Shown here: positions 46,040 to 55,646 of the stretch, one piece after another
How positions within the stretch are numbered: the stretch's first letter is position 1
How the letters are laid out: every line of letters starts with the position of its first letter
Assembly: GCF_900163715.1 (NCBI RefSeq)
Contig: NZ_FWFF01000014.1
Location: 124,001 to 188,000, forward strand
DNA length: 64,000 nucleotides
Direction: 5' to 3'
DNA from: Brevibacterium yomogidense
Lineage (GTDB): Bacteria; Actinomycetota; Actinomycetes; Actinomycetales; Brevibacteriaceae
Notes under the pieces: generated by a model
What the model was told of the DNA's origin: nothing
What the model saw: the letters and a program-made list of their open reading frames with translations, nothing else
Database searches by the model: none
Position numbers and translations under genes: made by a program

Positions 46040-46922
46040 CACCGCCGCTCGGGGGCACCAACCCGAAGTCGTCCTCGTGACCGGGATGTCCGGCGCAGGC
46101 AAGACGACGGCCGCACGCGTCCTCGAGGACCTCGACTGGTTCGTGGTCGACAACCTTCCGGCCCAGATGATCCCTGCGCTGCTCGAACTCGTCGGTCGTG
46201 CCGAAGGGGCGCTGCCCAAGGTCGCGATCGTCACGGACATCCGCGGACGCGGCACGCAGCGGACGGACCTGTCGACGGCCGTCGACGAATACCTGCACCA
46301 GGGCGTCGCCCTGCGGGTCCTCTTCCTCGACGCCGGCGACGACATGCTGGTGCGGCGGTACGAATCCGTCCGGCGCCCTCATCCCATCCAGGGCGAGGGC
46401 ACGCTGCTCGACGGGATCTCCGCAGAGCGCGCGGTGCTGGAGAACCTGCGCCACCGCGCCGACGTCGTCATCGACACCTCCGACCTCAACATCCACGAAC
46501 TGGGCCGCGAGGTGCGCAGCGCCTTCGCCGACAACGGCGGCGACGCGCTGCGCATCACCGTCCTGAGCTTCGGTTTCAAGTACGGGATCCCGAAGGACGC
46601 GGACCATGTGGCGGACGTGCGGTTCCTGCCGAACCCCCACTGGGTCCCGCACCTGCGCCCGTTCAACGGCACGGATTCGGAAGTGGCGGACTACGTCTTC
46701 CAGAAGCCGAACGCCTCCGCATTCCTCGATGACTACACCCGCGCGCTGGCGACCGCGGTCGCCGGGTACCTGGACGAGGGACGTGCCTTCGCGACCGTCG
46801 CACTGGGCTGCACGGGCGGCAAGCACCGCTCCGTCGCGATGTCAGAAGAGCTCGCCCGCCGCCTGCGCCAGGCGACGGGCGTGCGGGTCTCGGTCCGGCA
46901 TCGGGACCTCGGCAGTGAGTGA
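46029..46922 (+). CDS. rapZ: RapZ-family nucleotide-binding protein
   Basis: A 297-residue P-loop protein with Walker A GMSGAGKTTA at 19-28, VVDNLPAQMIPAL near 44, and the C-terminal sugar-phosphate-binding motif ALGCTGGKHRSV near 257. In E. coli RapZ guides RNase E to GlmY/GlmZ small RNAs; in actinobacteria that RNA system is not known and the role is likely regulation of cell-wall precursor supply. Starts inside the end of uvrC, with GGAAGGGG upstream. The order rapZ-yvcK-whiA is widely conserved in Gram-positive bacteria. Confidence 0.94.
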   Translation: MTADTAARGHQPEVVLVTGMSGAGKTTAARVLEDLDWFVVDNLPAQMIPALLELVGRAEGALPKVAIVTDIRGRGTQRTDLSTAVDEYLHQGVALRVLFLDAGDDMLVRRYESVRRPHPIQGEGTLLDGISAERAVLENLRHRADVVIDTSDLNIHELGREVRSAFADNGGDALRITVLSFGFKYGIPKDADHVADVRFLPNPHWVPHLRPFNGTDSEVADYVFQKPNASAFLDDYTRALATAVAGYLDEGRAFATVALGCTGGKHRSVAMSEELARRLRQATGVRVSVRHRDLGSE

Positions 46923-46928
46923 GGGATC

Positions 46929-47993
46929 ATGAGCGCACACGGAGCACCTGACATGGGGCGGGCCCCCAGTACCGAAGAGCTGCCGCTGCTGCTGGGCGGC
47001 GTCTTCGGCCGCAAGCACGACGAGCACGGGCGCAGGGACGAGCCGCGCATCGTGAGCTTCGGCGGCGGTCACGGCCTCTACGCGGCGCTGCGCGCCTTCC
47101 GCCTCATCACGGAGAACCTCACCGCGGTGGTGACGGTCGCAGACGACGGCGGGTCATCGGGCCGGCTCCGCAGTGAACTGGGCGGTCTGCCGCCGGGAGA
47201 TCTGCGGATGGCGCTCGCGGCGCTCTGCGACGACGGGGAGTGGGGACGCGTCTGGCGCGACGTGATCCAGCACCGCTTCACGTCTGCCGGTTCTCTCGAG
47301 GGGCATGCTGTGGGGAACCTCCTCATCGCGGCGCTGTGGCAGATCCACGACGACCATGTGGTCGGACTCGACTGGATCGCCCGACTGCTGCGCGCCCACG
47401 GCAGGGTCCTGCCCATGTCGTCGCTGCCGCTGACGATCGAGGCGGACGTCCAGTCCGCTCCGAACGAACCGACGACGGTCATCCGCGGTCAGTCCGTCCT
47501 GGCGGCGACGCCCGGCAGAGTGACCGAGGTGCGACTGGACCCCGGCTCCCCGCCGGCCCGCAGCGAGACGATCGCGGCCGTCCAGCAGGCCGACGTCCTC
47601 AACCTGGGGCCCGGCTCGTGGTACACATCGGTTATGCCGCACCTCCTGGTGCCGGATCTGGCCCGGGCGATCTGCGAATCGGACGCGCTGCGCACGCTCA
47701 CGCTGAATCTGGGTGCCGCACCGGGGGAGACGGCGGATCTGTCCCTGGTCGATCACCTGCAGTCCCTGCACAACCATGCACCGGAGCTCAGACTCGACTA
47801 CGTCCTCGTCGATGCGGTGGCCGCGGCGGGCGAGCCCGCGCTCGTCGACATCGCCGCGTCGCTTTTCGGGGCGACGGTGCGCACCCATCCGCTCACCTCA
47901 CGGCGGCCCCGCCAGCACGACAGCCTCAAGCTGGCGGCCTGCTACCGTGACATGCTGCTGGACTCCGGGCTGCTCGCGGAGGAGCAGTGGTGA
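46929..47993 (+). CDS. yvcK: YvcK/CofD-like gluconeogenesis factor
   Basis: A 354-residue protein. The conserved [13 protein letters not shown] is near 47, followed by [23 protein letters not shown], then GHAVGNLLI and [10 protein letters not shown]. It is related to the CofD lactyl transferases, but members in this cluster bind UDP-GlcNAc and control carbon flow into the cell wall and growth on gluconeogenic substrates. The first 38 residues are variable. It starts seven bases after rapZ. Confidence 0.93.
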   Translation: MSAHGAPDMGRAPSTEELPLLLGGVFGRKHDEHGRRDEPRIVSFGGGHGLYAALRAFRLITENLTAVVTVADDGGSSGRLRSELGGLPPGDLRMALAALCDDGEWGRVWRDVIQHRFTSAGSLEGHAVGNLLIAALWQIHDDHVVGLDWIARLLRAHGRVLPMSSLPLTIEADVQSAPNEPTTVIRGQSVLAATPGRVTEVRLDPGSPPARSETIAAVQQADVLNLGPGSWYTSVMPHLLVPDLARAICESDALRTLTLNLGAAPGETADLSLVDHLQSLHNHAPELRLDYVLVDAVAAAGEPALVDIAASLFGATVRTHPLTSRRPRQHDSLKLAACYRDMLLDSGLLAEEQW

Positions 47994-48024
47994 CGGACGA
48001 CAGAACGAAGGAGGCGGAGTGCCC

Positions 48025-49008
48025 ATGGCACTGACCGCGCAGGTCAAGGACGAGGTCGCTCGGTTCGATGTGATGCGGGTGTCCGCCCGGAAGGCGGAGG
48101 TGTCGGCGATGCTCAGGTTCGCCGGGGCCCTGCACCTGTCGGGCGGATCCATCCTCATCGAGGCGGAGCTGGACACCGCCGCCGCCGCTCGGCGACTCCG
48201 CGGGGAGATCCACGATCTCTTCGGGCACGCATCGGAGATCATCGCGATCACGGGCAGCGGCCTGCGGCGGGGGAGCAGGTACATGGTCCGCGTGACCGCC
48301 AACGGCGCCGCACTCGCGCGGCAGGCGGGCCTGCTCGACGCCCGGGGCCGCCCCGTGCGCGGACTCCCGTCGACCATCGTCAACGGCGCGGTGGCCGACT
48401 GCGAGGCCGCGTGGCGGGGCGCCTTCCTCGCGCACGGATCCCTCACGGAACCGGGTCGCTCTGCGGCACTGGAGATCACCTGCCCCGGTCCGGAGGCGGC
48501 GCTCGCACTGGTGGGAGCCGCTCGTCGCCTCTCCATCACGGCGAAGGCGCGCGAGGTGCGCGGCACCGATCGCGTCGTCATCCGCGACGGCGACGCGATC
48601 GCGGCACTGCTGACCCGGATGGGTGCCCACGATGCTGTGCTGGTCTGGGAGGAGCGCCGCATGCGCCGCGAGGTGCGGGCGACCGCGAACCGCCTGGCGA
48701 ACTTCGACGATGCGAACCTGCGCCGGTCGGCACGCGCCGCGGTGGCCGCCGGGGCGCGCGTCGAACGGGCGCTGGAGATCCTCGGCGACGACGTGGCAGA
48801 GCACCTCCGCTATGCGGGGACGCTGCGGCTCACCCACAAGCAGGCTTCTCTCGAGGAGCTCGGCCAGCTCGCGGATCCCGTCATGACGAAGGACGCGGTC
48901 GCCGGTCGCATCCGACGACTCCTCGCGACCGCGGACAAGCGGGCGGAGGAGATAGGCATCCCCGGCACGGACGCGCACCTCACATCGGAGATGCTCGAAG
49001 AGGAATGA
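48025..49008 (+). CDS. whiA: DNA-binding protein WhiA
   Basis: A 327-residue regulator with an N-terminal LAGLIDADG-derived domain (about 10-200, with [14 protein letters not shown]) and a C-terminal helix-turn-helix (about 235-315, with [18 protein letters not shown]). In Streptomyces WhiA works with WhiB in sporulation septation; in non-sporulating Gram-positives it affects division. I chose ATG 48025, since AAGGAGG (48008-48014) is ten bases ahead; GTG 48019 would be too close to it. Confidence 0.95.
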   Translation: MALTAQVKDEVARFDVMRVSARKAEVSAMLRFAGALHLSGGSILIEAELDTAAAARRLRGEIHDLFGHASEIIAITGSGLRRGSRYMVRVTANGAALARQAGLLDARGRPVRGLPSTIVNGAVADCEAAWRGAFLAHGSLTEPGRSAALEITCPGPEAALALVGAARRLSITAKAREVRGTDRVVIRDGDAIAALLTRMGAHDAVLVWEERRMRREVRATANRLANFDDANLRRSARAAVAAGARVERALEILGDDVAEHLRYAGTLRLTHKQASLEELGQLADPVMTKDAVAGRIRRLLATADKRAEEIGIPGTDAHLTSEMLEEE

Positions 49009-49022
49009 GAGGAGCTCCACCC

Positions 49023-50027
49023 ATGACCACTCGCATCGGCATCAACGGCTTCGGACGCATCGGACGGTCCTTCCTGCGCCAGTCACTGGCCGCGGACGGC
49101 GTCGACGTCGTCGCGGTGAACGATCTCACCGACAACGGATCACTCGCCCACCTGCTGAAGTACGACTCCGTCTGGGGCCGGATCGGCGCGGAGGTGACGC
49201 ACGACGACAGCTCCCTCATCGTCGACGGCCGCAGCATCCGCGCGACGGACCACTCCGTCCCCGCAGACATCCCGTGGGCCGAATACGGCGTCGACGTCGT
49301 CATCGAGGCGACCGGTCGCTTCAAGACCGCTGATCAGGCCCGGGGCCACCTGGAGGCGGGCGCGAAGTCCGTCATCCTCTCCTCGCCCGGCAAGGGGATC
49401 GACGGGATGTTCGTGATGGGCGTCAACCACACGGACTTCGACCCGGCCCAGCACACGATCATCTCGAACGCCTCGTGCACGACGAACTGCCTCGCACCGG
49501 TCGCGAAGGTACTGCATGAGGGCGTCGGCATCCGGTCGGGCCTCATGACCACGGTGCACGCGTACACGGGCGACCAGCGGCTGGTCGACGGCAACCACAA
49601 GGACCCCCGCCGTGCGCGGGCCGCTGCGGTCAATGTCGTCCCGACCACGACCGGCGCCGCCGCCGCGGTGGGCCGGGTCCTGCCGGAGCTCGACGGACGC
49701 CTCAGCGGCATCGCCGTCCGCGTGCCGGTCCCGACAGGCTCGCTCGTGGACCTCGTCTTCACCCCGGAACGGGCGACCGATGTCGCCGAGGTGAACGCGC
49801 TGCTGCGCGACGCCGCGGCAGGCGAGCTCGCCGGGATCCTGGCCTACACCGAGGACCCCATCGTCTCCTCCGACATCGTCATGGACGACCACTCGGCGGT
49901 CGTCGACGGCCTGCTCACGGAGCAGGTGGGCGACCAGATCAAGGTGATCGCCTGGTACGACAACGAATGGGGCTACTCGCACCGTCTGCTCGACCTCGCC
50001 GCGTACATCGGCACAGAGCTCTCCTGA
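49023..50027 (+). CDS. gap: Glyceraldehyde-3-phosphate dehydrogenase, type I
   Basis: Glycolytic dehydrogenase of 334 residues. The NAD-binding INGFGRIGRSFLRQ is at 7-20, and Asp34 (VAVNDLTD) points to NAD rather than NADP. The catalytic Cys152 lies in SNASCTTNCLAP. NEWGYSHR closes the protein. GAGGAG precedes the ATG. It opens the run gap-pgk-tpiA-secG, with intergenic gaps of 37, 3 and 7 bases. Confidence 0.97.
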   Translation: MTTRIGINGFGRIGRSFLRQSLAADGVDVVAVNDLTDNGSLAHLLKYDSVWGRIGAEVTHDDSSLIVDGRSIRATDHSVPADIPWAEYGVDVVIEATGRFKTADQARGHLEAGAKSVILSSPGKGIDGMFVMGVNHTDFDPAQHTIISNASCTTNCLAPVAKVLHEGVGIRSGLMTTVHAYTGDQRLVDGNHKDPRRARAAAVNVVPTTTGAAAAVGRVLPELDGRLSGIAVRVPVPTGSLVDLVFTPERATDVAEVNALLRDAAAGELAGILAYTEDPIVSSDIVMDDHSAVVDGLLTEQVGDQIKVIAWYDNEWGYSHRLLDLAAYIGTELS

Positions 50028-50064
50028 GGCCGTCCAGGCCCGTGTCCAGCCCGAAAGGAACCCC

Positions 50065-51288
50065 ATGCTGACCCTCACTCCCTCCGTCGACGTCGCGAGC
50101 CGGCGCGTGCTCGTGCGCAGCGACCTCAACGTCCCCCTGGCGGACGGCGCCATCGCGGACCGCGGTCGGATCACGGCGTCGGCCCCGACCATCCGCTCGC
50201 TCGCCGAGGCCGGGGCCCGCGTGATCGTCGTCGCCCACCTGGGAAGGCCGAAGGGCGCACCGGTGGCCGAGCTGACGCTCGCTCCCGTCGCCGAGGCCCT
50301 GGCCGAGGAGATCGGACGGCCCGTCGCCTTCGCGTCGGACACGGTGGGGGAGTCGGCCCGGGCTGCTGTGGATGCACTCGCCGACGGCGACGTCGTCCTG
50401 CTGGAGAACCTGCGGTTCAACGCGGGGGAGACGGCGAAGGACGATGCGGAGCGCGGAGCGTTCGCCCGGCAGCTCGCACAGTTCGCGGATCTCTTCGTGT
50501 CGGATGGGTTCGGCGTAGTCCACCGCAAGCAGGCGAGCGTCTTCGATGTGGCGCGCCTCGTCCCGGCCTACGCGGGCGGACTCGTGGCCGCTGAGGTGGA
50601 GGTCTCACGCAGGCTGCTGGAGGACCCGGCCCGCCCGTATGCCGTGGTGCTGGGCGGATCGAAGGTCTCGGACAAGCTGGGCGTGATCGACAGCCTGCTG
50701 GACCGTGCCGACCTGCTCGCGATCGGCGGCGGGATGGTGTTCACGTTCCTCAAGGCGCAGGGCCATGCGATCGGGGCGAGTCTCGTGGAGGAGGACCAGC
50801 TCGACACGGTGCGGGGATACCTGGCCAAGGCCGCGGAGAAGGGCGTGGAGATCCTCCTGCCCCAGGACATCGTCATGGCGGCCTCGTTCGACCGCGACGC
50901 GGACCACTGGACGGTCGAGGTCGACGCGCTCGAATCGACGCCCGCCGGAGCGGCCGCACTCGGACTGGACATCGGACCGCGCGCGGCCGCCGCCTATGCG
51001 GAGCGGATCCGTTCCGCGCAGACGGTGTTCTGGAACGGCCCCATGGGCGTCTTCGAGTTCCCCGCGTTCGCCGCAGGCACGAAGGCGGTGGCTGAAGCAC
51101 TCACGAGCGCACACGGCGGTCGCGCGGACGGCAGGCTGACCGTGGTCGGCGGCGGCGATTCCGCCGCCGCGGTCCGCGCACTCGGCTTCGCAGACGTTGA
51201 CTTCGGACACATCTCGACCGGCGGGGGCGCCTCGCTCGAATTCCTCGAGGGGCGCACCCTCCCCGGCCTCGACGTCCTGGAGGGATGA
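50065..51288 (+). CDS. pgk: Phosphoglycerate kinase
   Basis: Transfers phosphate from 1,3-bisphosphoglycerate to ADP. The 407-residue bilobal protein has [12 protein letters not shown] near 13, [10 protein letters not shown] near 55, [11 protein letters not shown] near 112, [12 protein letters not shown] near 195, and the nucleotide-binding GGGDSAAAV near 366. AAAGGA lies nine bases before the ATG. Confidence 0.97.
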   Translation: MLTLTPSVDVASRRVLVRSDLNVPLADGAIADRGRITASAPTIRSLAEAGARVIVVAHLGRPKGAPVAELTLAPVAEALAEEIGRPVAFASDTVGESARAAVDALADGDVVLLENLRFNAGETAKDDAERGAFARQLAQFADLFVSDGFGVVHRKQASVFDVARLVPAYAGGLVAAEVEVSRRLLEDPARPYAVVLGGSKVSDKLGVIDSLLDRADLLAIGGGMVFTFLKAQGHAIGASLVEEDQLDTVRGYLAKAAEKGVEILLPQDIVMAASFDRDADHWTVEVDALESTPAGAAALGLDIGPRAAAAYAERIRSAQTVFWNGPMGVFEFPAFAAGTKAVAEALTSAHGGRADGRLTVVGGGDSAAAVRALGFADVDFGHISTGGGASLEFLEGRTLPGLDVLEG

Positions 51289-51291
51289 CTC

Positions 51292-52110
51292 ATGGCACAG
51301 GCACAGACACCAGCGCAGGCACAGGCGCAGCGCACTCCGCTCATCGCGGGGAACTGGAAGATGAACCTCGACCACTTCGAGGCACTGACACTCGTGCAGA
51401 AGCTCGCCTGGGCACTGCGGGACGCGAAGGTGGATCTCAGCGCCATCGACGTCGCGCTGCTGCCCCCCTTCACGGACATCCGCTCCGTCCAGACCCTGGT
51501 GCAGGGCGAGAAGATGGATCTGGCCTACGGCTCCCAGGACCTCTCACAGCACGACGCGGGCGCGTACACCGGAGACGTCTCCGGTGCGTTCCTCACACGA
51601 CTCGGCTGCCAGTACGCCCTCGTCGGGCACAGCGAACGGCGGGAGCACCACGCCGAGGACGACGCGCAGGTGCGCGCGAAGCTCACCGCAGCCCTGCGGC
51701 ACGGCCTGACTCCCATCCTCTGCGTGGGCGAAGCGCTCGACGTGCGCCGGGCCGGGGACCACATCAGCCACGTCCTGGCACAGGTGGATGCCGCACTCGA
51801 CGGCTCCTCGGCAGATGACCTGGCAGGACTCGTCATCGCCTACGAACCCGTGTGGGCCATCGGCACGGGAGAGACCGCCGGCCCGGCCGAGGCGCAGGAG
51901 ATGGCCGCTGCCATCCGCGCGCGCGTCGTCGAGACGCACGGTACGACATGCGGCGATTCGACACGAATCCTGTACGGCGGCAGCGTCAAGACGGACAACG
52001 CCGCCGCGATCGTGTCAGCCGACGACGTCGACGGAGCACTCGTCGGGGGAGCTAGTCTCGACCCGACGGGATTCGCTGACCTCATCGCCGCAGTACACCG
52101 AGTAGACTGA
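51292..52110 (+). CDS. tpiA: Triosephosphate isomerase
   Basis: Interconverts the two triose phosphates. The 272-residue barrel has a Gln/Ala-rich N-terminal tail of about 12 residues, GNWKMNLD near 18, the catalytic His in [11 protein letters not shown] near 103, the catalytic Glu in [11 protein letters not shown] near 183, and YGGSVK near 225. GGAGGGA of its ribosome site lies in the end of pgk. The last codons (Val-Asp-stop) contain the -10 hexamer for secG. Confidence 0.97.
   Translation: MAQAQTPAQAQAQRTPLIAGNWKMNLDHFEALTLVQKLAWALRDAKVDLSAIDVALLPPFTDIRSVQTLVQGEKMDLAYGSQDLSQHDAGAYTGDVSGAFLTRLGCQYALVGHSERREHHAEDDAQVRAKLTAALRHGLTPILCVGEALDVRRAGDHISHVLAQVDAALDGSSADDLAGLVIAYEPVWAIGTGETAGPAEAQEMAAAIRARVVETHGTTCGDSTRILYGGSVKTDNAAAIVSADDVDGALVGGASLDPTGFADLIAAVHRVD
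52103..52108 (+). promoter_or_regulatory. Possible -10 box for secG
   Basis: TAGACT lies in the last codons of tpiA and shares its final T with the tpiA stop TGA, exactly as at the pyrF/mihF junction. It ends nine bases before the secG ATG, which would give a leader of about three bases. Confidence 0.4.
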
Positions 52111-52117
52111 GGTCATT

Positions 52118-52360
52118 ATGGAGATCCTCAACTGGACGCTGATCGCGCTCCTCACCCTCACCAGTGCCTTCCTGATCCTTCTCATCCTCATGCACAAGGG
52201 GAAGGGCGGAGGCATGTCGGACATGTTCGGCGGCGGTATGAGCTCGTCGCTCGGTTCGTCGGGTGTCGCAGAGCGGAACCTCAATCGGTTCACCACGCTG
52301 GTGGCGATCGTCTGGGTGGCGAGCATCATCCTTCTCGGCGTCGTCGTCCGCTTCACCTGA
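52118..52360 (+). CDS. secG: Preprotein translocase subunit SecG
   Basis: An 80-residue SecYEG component with two hydrophobic helices (about 4-24 and 52-74) joined by the conserved glycine-rich loop HKGKGGGMSDMFGGG. Location after tpiA is conserved in actinobacteria. A 14-bp hairpin follows 16 bases after the stop. Confidence 0.95.
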   Translation: MEILNWTLIALLTLTSAFLILLILMHKGKGGGMSDMFGGGMSSSLGSSGVAERNLNRFTTLVAIVWVASIILLGVVVRFT

Positions 52361-52376
52361 ACCAGCACCGCACACG

Positions 52377-52408
52377 GAAGGCCCGGAGGAATTCTCCTCC
52401 GGGCCTTC
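52377..52408 (+). terminator. Hairpin between convergent secG and pgi genes
   Basis: GAAGGCCCGGAGGA (52377-52390) pairs perfectly with TCCTCCGGGCCTTC (52395-52408) around ATTC. A second small stem (CGTCT/AGACG, 52411-52424) follows. No T-run. Confidence 0.8.
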
Positions 52409-52444
52409 GTCGTCTGCAGAGACGTCGTCATCTGCGGAGCAGCG

Positions 52445-54478
52445 TCAGCGGGCGCGCTCGTCCGTATCGGTTCCCGTGACGGTGTCCGCTGCTTCGTCCG
52501 TCTCCGCTGAGACCTCCGATTCGACGGGGGCGTCCGATTCAGCATGGGCGTCCGGTTCAGCGATGCTGTCGACCTCGCCGACCGGATCAGCCTCATCGAT
52601 GGCGTCTGCTTCATCGATGGCGTCTGCTTCATCGGCGGCGTCCGCTTCATCGACGGCGTCCACGTCGTCGGCCGCGTCCACCGTGTCGACGGGATCCGCT
52701 CCTTCGTCTCCGGCTTCCGAGGGCTCTTCGGCCGCAGCGACCTCGTCCTCGGGCCGGCGCGGTGCCGCATCGGGCAGCGATTCGATCGCGGCGAGCAGAT
52801 GCGCCACGCCGGCCTGGCGGTCCGTGAGCGTCAGATGGACGACGCGGCGGCCGAGGTCCGCGAGCACCTGCGCATCGCCGTCGGCCTGAGCGGTCTGCAG
52901 TCGGGCGAAGTCGAAGCCGGCCTCGGGCACGTCGACCGTCGGTCCGGAGTCAGGATCAGCGGAGATGAAGAGGAACGTCCCATCAGGACGCCCGCCTTTG
53001 TGGAACTGGCCCGTCGAGTGGAGGTACCGAGGCCCCCATCCGAAGGTGACGGTTCCACCCGACTTCCGGGCGAGCAGTTCGCGCAGCGAGGCCGCGGCCT
53101 CATCGTGCTCGGCACTCAGGAACGCCTGCACGGCGAGGTAGCCGTCCTCGTCGTCCGGGGACGGGAAGAGGCCGGCGACGGTCGAGGCGAGAGACTGCCC
53201 GGCATCGCCGGCACCCGCAGGTTCGTCTGCATCGGAGTCCGTCGCTGTGCGCCCCGGGGCGTCCTCACCGGCGGACACCGGTGCGCTCTCCAGCGCCCGG
53301 ACGATGACGGGACCATCGACGAGGGTCGGTGCGGCCTCGTCGTCGTCCTGCGCTGACGCATCGGACTGCAGCAGGGCGCGTGCACGCTCCTTGGCATCCT
53401 CCACATCCGGCTGGTTGAAGGGATCGACGCCGATGCCCGCGCACAGCAGCGCGGTCGCGGTCTCCCACACCAGCAGCTGAGAGCCCAGCGGGGCCTCGTA
53501 GGAGACGGCCACACCGGAGATCGGCTGATGCGTCCCGATCGCCGGTCCGAGGTACCCGAGCGCGGTGGCCGCGTGCGCGTCCTCGAAGCCGGGCGCTTCC
53601 ACGGATCCGCACGCGACGGGAAGCATGCCCACCCCGTCCTTGCCGGACGACTCAGCGATCAGCTGCTCGAGCCAGCCCGGGAGCCCGGCGAGGGAATCGT
53701 CGGTCGCGGCCATCGCCAGGGTGCGCACGCCGCGAGCGTGCGCGGCCGTCAGCAGCGCACCGATGCGCAGAGCAGGATTGTCCGGATCGTCCGTGCGCAC
53801 TGCGTCTGCGACCGCGGCGGCCTCGTCGACGACCTGCTGGACGTCCGCTCCTGCGAGCCCGGCGGGGACCAGCCCGAACGCGGCGAGTGCGCTGTAGCGT
53901 CCCCCGACGCTGGGATCCGTGAGGAAGACGCGGCGCCATCCCTCCTCCAGCGCCTGCTCGGCCATGGGGGTGTCGGGGTCCGTCACCGCGATCAGTCGGC
54001 CGCGGGGCTCGATGCCCGCGGCCAGCAGGGCCTGGGCGAACGCCGAGGCCGCGCAGACCGTCTCGATCGTCGTGCCGGACTTCGTGGCGACGACCATGGC
54101 CGACCGCTCGAGGTCCCCGCCATCGCTGAGCGCGGAGATGGCCAGCGGGTCCGTGCTGTCGAGGACGACCAGGTCCGCATCGTGTGCTCGTGCGATGACT
54201 TCTGCGCCCAGGGACGAACCGCCCATCCCCGCGAGGATGATGCGGTCGACGCCGTCCTCAGCGAGCTCGGCGCGCAGGGTGTCGATCTGCTCGATGAGTC
54301 CGGCGGCGCGCGTGTGCAGGTCGGTCCAGCCCAGACGCGTCGCGGCGAGCTCTGCGGCCTCCGGGCCCCAGACCGTCGCATCGCGCTGCGCGATGCGGGA
54401 GGCGAGGCGCAGGTCCACCATGCGGGTCAGCTCCGCCTCGAACACGTCGGGGGCCGGGAATCCGATGTCTGTGGTCAT
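52445..54478 (-). CDS. pgi: Glucose-6-phosphate isomerase with long acidic tail
   Basis: Interconverts glucose and fructose 6-phosphates. The core (about 1-570 of 677 residues) has two SIS domains, with GMGGSSLGAEVIAR near 82 and the phosphate-binding TKSGTTIETV near 130, and resembles the divergent Pgi that pairs with tal in actinobacteria. An acidic Ala/Asp/Ser-rich insert lies near 400-455. The last 103 residues (about 575-677) are a low-complexity acidic tail built from short repeats of Asp, Ala, Glu and Ile/Val with only four basic residues. GAAGGAG lies five bases before ATG 54478. Third gene of tkt-tal-pgi. Confidence 0.9.
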   Translation of the reverse strand: MTTDIGFPAPDVFEAELTRMVDLRLASRIAQRDATVWGPEAAELAATRLGWTDLHTRAAGLIEQIDTLRAELAEDGVDRIILAGMGGSSLGAEVIARAHDADLVVLDSTDPLAISALSDGGDLERSAMVVATKSGTTIETVCAASAFAQALLAAGIEPRGRLIAVTDPDTPMAEQALEEGWRRVFLTDPSVGGRYSALAAFGLVPAGLAGADVQQVVDEAAAVADAVRTDDPDNPALRIGALLTAAHARGVRTLAMAATDDSLAGLPGWLEQLIAESSGKDGVGMLPVACGSVEAPGFEDAHAATALGYLGPAIGTHQPISGVAVSYEAPLGSQLLVWETATALLCAGIGVDPFNQPDVEDAKERARALLQSDASAQDDDEAAPTLVDGPVIVRALESAPVSAGEDAPGRTATDSDADEPAGAGDAGQSLASTVAGLFPSPDDEDGYLAVQAFLSAEHDEAAASLRELLARKSGGTVTFGWGPRYLHSTGQFHKGGRPDGTFLFISADPDSGPTVDVPEAGFDFARLQTAQADGDAQVLADLGRRVVHLTLTDRQAGVAHLLAAIESLPDAAPRRPEDEVAAAEEPSEAGDEGADPVDTVDAADDVDAVDEADAADEADAIDEADAIDEADPVGEVDSIAEPDAHAESDAPVESEVSAETDEAADTVTGTDTDERAR
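52590..52679. repeat. 18-bp tandem repeats coding for the acidic Pgi tail
   Basis: Five consecutive 18-base units follow the pattern GCTTCATCGRYGGCGTCY on the plus strand; the first two full copies differ by one base, and later copies diverge. In the pgi frame each unit encodes six residues close to Asp-Ala-Ile-Asp-Glu-Ala. The unit is a multiple of three, so copy number can change without a frameshift. Confidence 0.85.
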
Positions 54479-54488
54479 CGCTGCTCCT

Positions 54489-55646
54489 TCACTCGTCGGA
54501 GCGGCCCGAGGCTGTGCCGCTCGCGTCTGTCCCGTCCGCACCCGCGAGCCGACCGGCCACTGTGGCGACCAGCTCGTCCCAGCTCGCGGAGAACTTCTCG
54601 AGGCCCTCGCGCTCCAGCTTGTCCATCACGTCGGCGTAATCGATGCCGAGCCCGGAGAGCGAGTCGAAGTGCGCGTCGGCCGCGACATAGGTGCCGGGCA
54701 TCGAGTCACCGCCGACGGTGCCGTGGTCGGCGAACGCGTCGAGGGTCTTCTCCGGCATCGTGTTCACGGTGTCCGGCGTCACGAGCCCGGTCACGTACAT
54801 CGTGTCCGGGTAGGAGGGATCCTTCGTCCCCGTCGAGGCCCAGAGCAGCCGCTGTGCGCGGGCGCCTGCGGCCTCGAGGACCCGGAAGCGCTCCGAGTCG
54901 AACACCTGCGAGCGCACGCGGTGAGTGAGTCGGCAGTTGGCCAGTCCCGCCTCGCCCCGCAGGCCGGATGCCTGCTCCGTGCCGATCGAAGCGAGACGGG
55001 CATCGACCTCCGCGTCGATCCGGGACACGAAGACGGAGGCGACGGAGTGCAGGGTCGAGAGGTCGACTCCGGCCTCGCGGGCCCGCTCGAGTCCGGAGAG
55101 GTAGGCCTCGACGACCTTCCGGTACTGGTCGAGGCTGAAGATCAGCGTGACGTTGACGCTGATCCCGCGCTCCAGGACACGAGGGATGGCGAAGACGCCC
55201 TCTTCAGTCGCGGGGATCTTGATCATGACGTTGGGACGGTCCACGGCCGAGGCGAGACGGCTGGCCGCCTCGATCGTTCCCTCGCCGTCGTGGGCCAGGG
55301 ACGGGGACACCTCGAGGGAGACGCGCCCGTCGGCGCCCTCTGTGCGCTGCCAGACGGGCTCGAGCAGATCACAGGCCGCACGGACGTCGGCCACGGTCAG
55401 CGCGTCGATCGCCTCCTCGGGGGAGACCCCGGCCCGTGCCAGTTCGTCCGTCTGCTCCGTGTACGCGGCGTCGGAGGCGATCGCGGATGCGAAGATCGTC
55501 GGGTTCGTCGTGACTCCGACGATCGAGCGCGTCTCGACCAGTTCGGCCAGCGACCCCGATTCGAGGCGCGTGCGCGACAGGTCGTCGAGCCACACGGAGA
55601 CGCCGGCGGCGCTCAGTTCTGCGAGCGGTGCGTTCTGCTGCATCAT
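54489..55646 (-). CDS. tal: Transaldolase
   Basis: Moves a dihydroxyacetone unit in the pentose phosphate pathway. The protein is 385 residues, the long actinobacterial form. GVTTNPTIFASAI is near 44 and the Schiff-base lysine is K143 in VMIKIPATEEG. The C-terminal 20 residues are Ser/Asp/Gly-rich. The first of two adjacent ATG codons overlaps the tkt stop (ATGA); the second, three bases later, has better spacing from the GGGAAGG site. Confidence 0.96.
   Translation of the reverse strand: MMQQNAPLAELSAAGVSVWLDDLSRTRLESGSLAELVETRSIVGVTTNPTIFASAIASDAAYTEQTDELARAGVSPEEAIDALTVADVRAACDLLEPVWQRTEGADGRVSLEVSPSLAHDGEGTIEAASRLASAVDRPNVMIKIPATEEGVFAIPRVLERGISVNVTLIFSLDQYRKVVEAYLSGLERAREAGVDLSTLHSVASVFVSRIDAEVDARLASIGTEQASGLRGEAGLANCRLTHRVRSQVFDSERFRVLEAAGARAQRLLWASTGTKDPSYPDTMYVTGLVTPDTVNTMPEKTLDAFADHGTVGGDSMPGTYVAADAHFDSLSGLGIDYADVMDKLEREGLEKFSASWDELVATVAGRLAGADGTDASGTASGRSDE

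Noticed and set aside
52590..52679. 18-bp repeats as a CRISPR array or plasmid-type iterons
   Set aside because: The units are contiguous without spacers, are multiples of three, and encode the acidic tail of Pgi.
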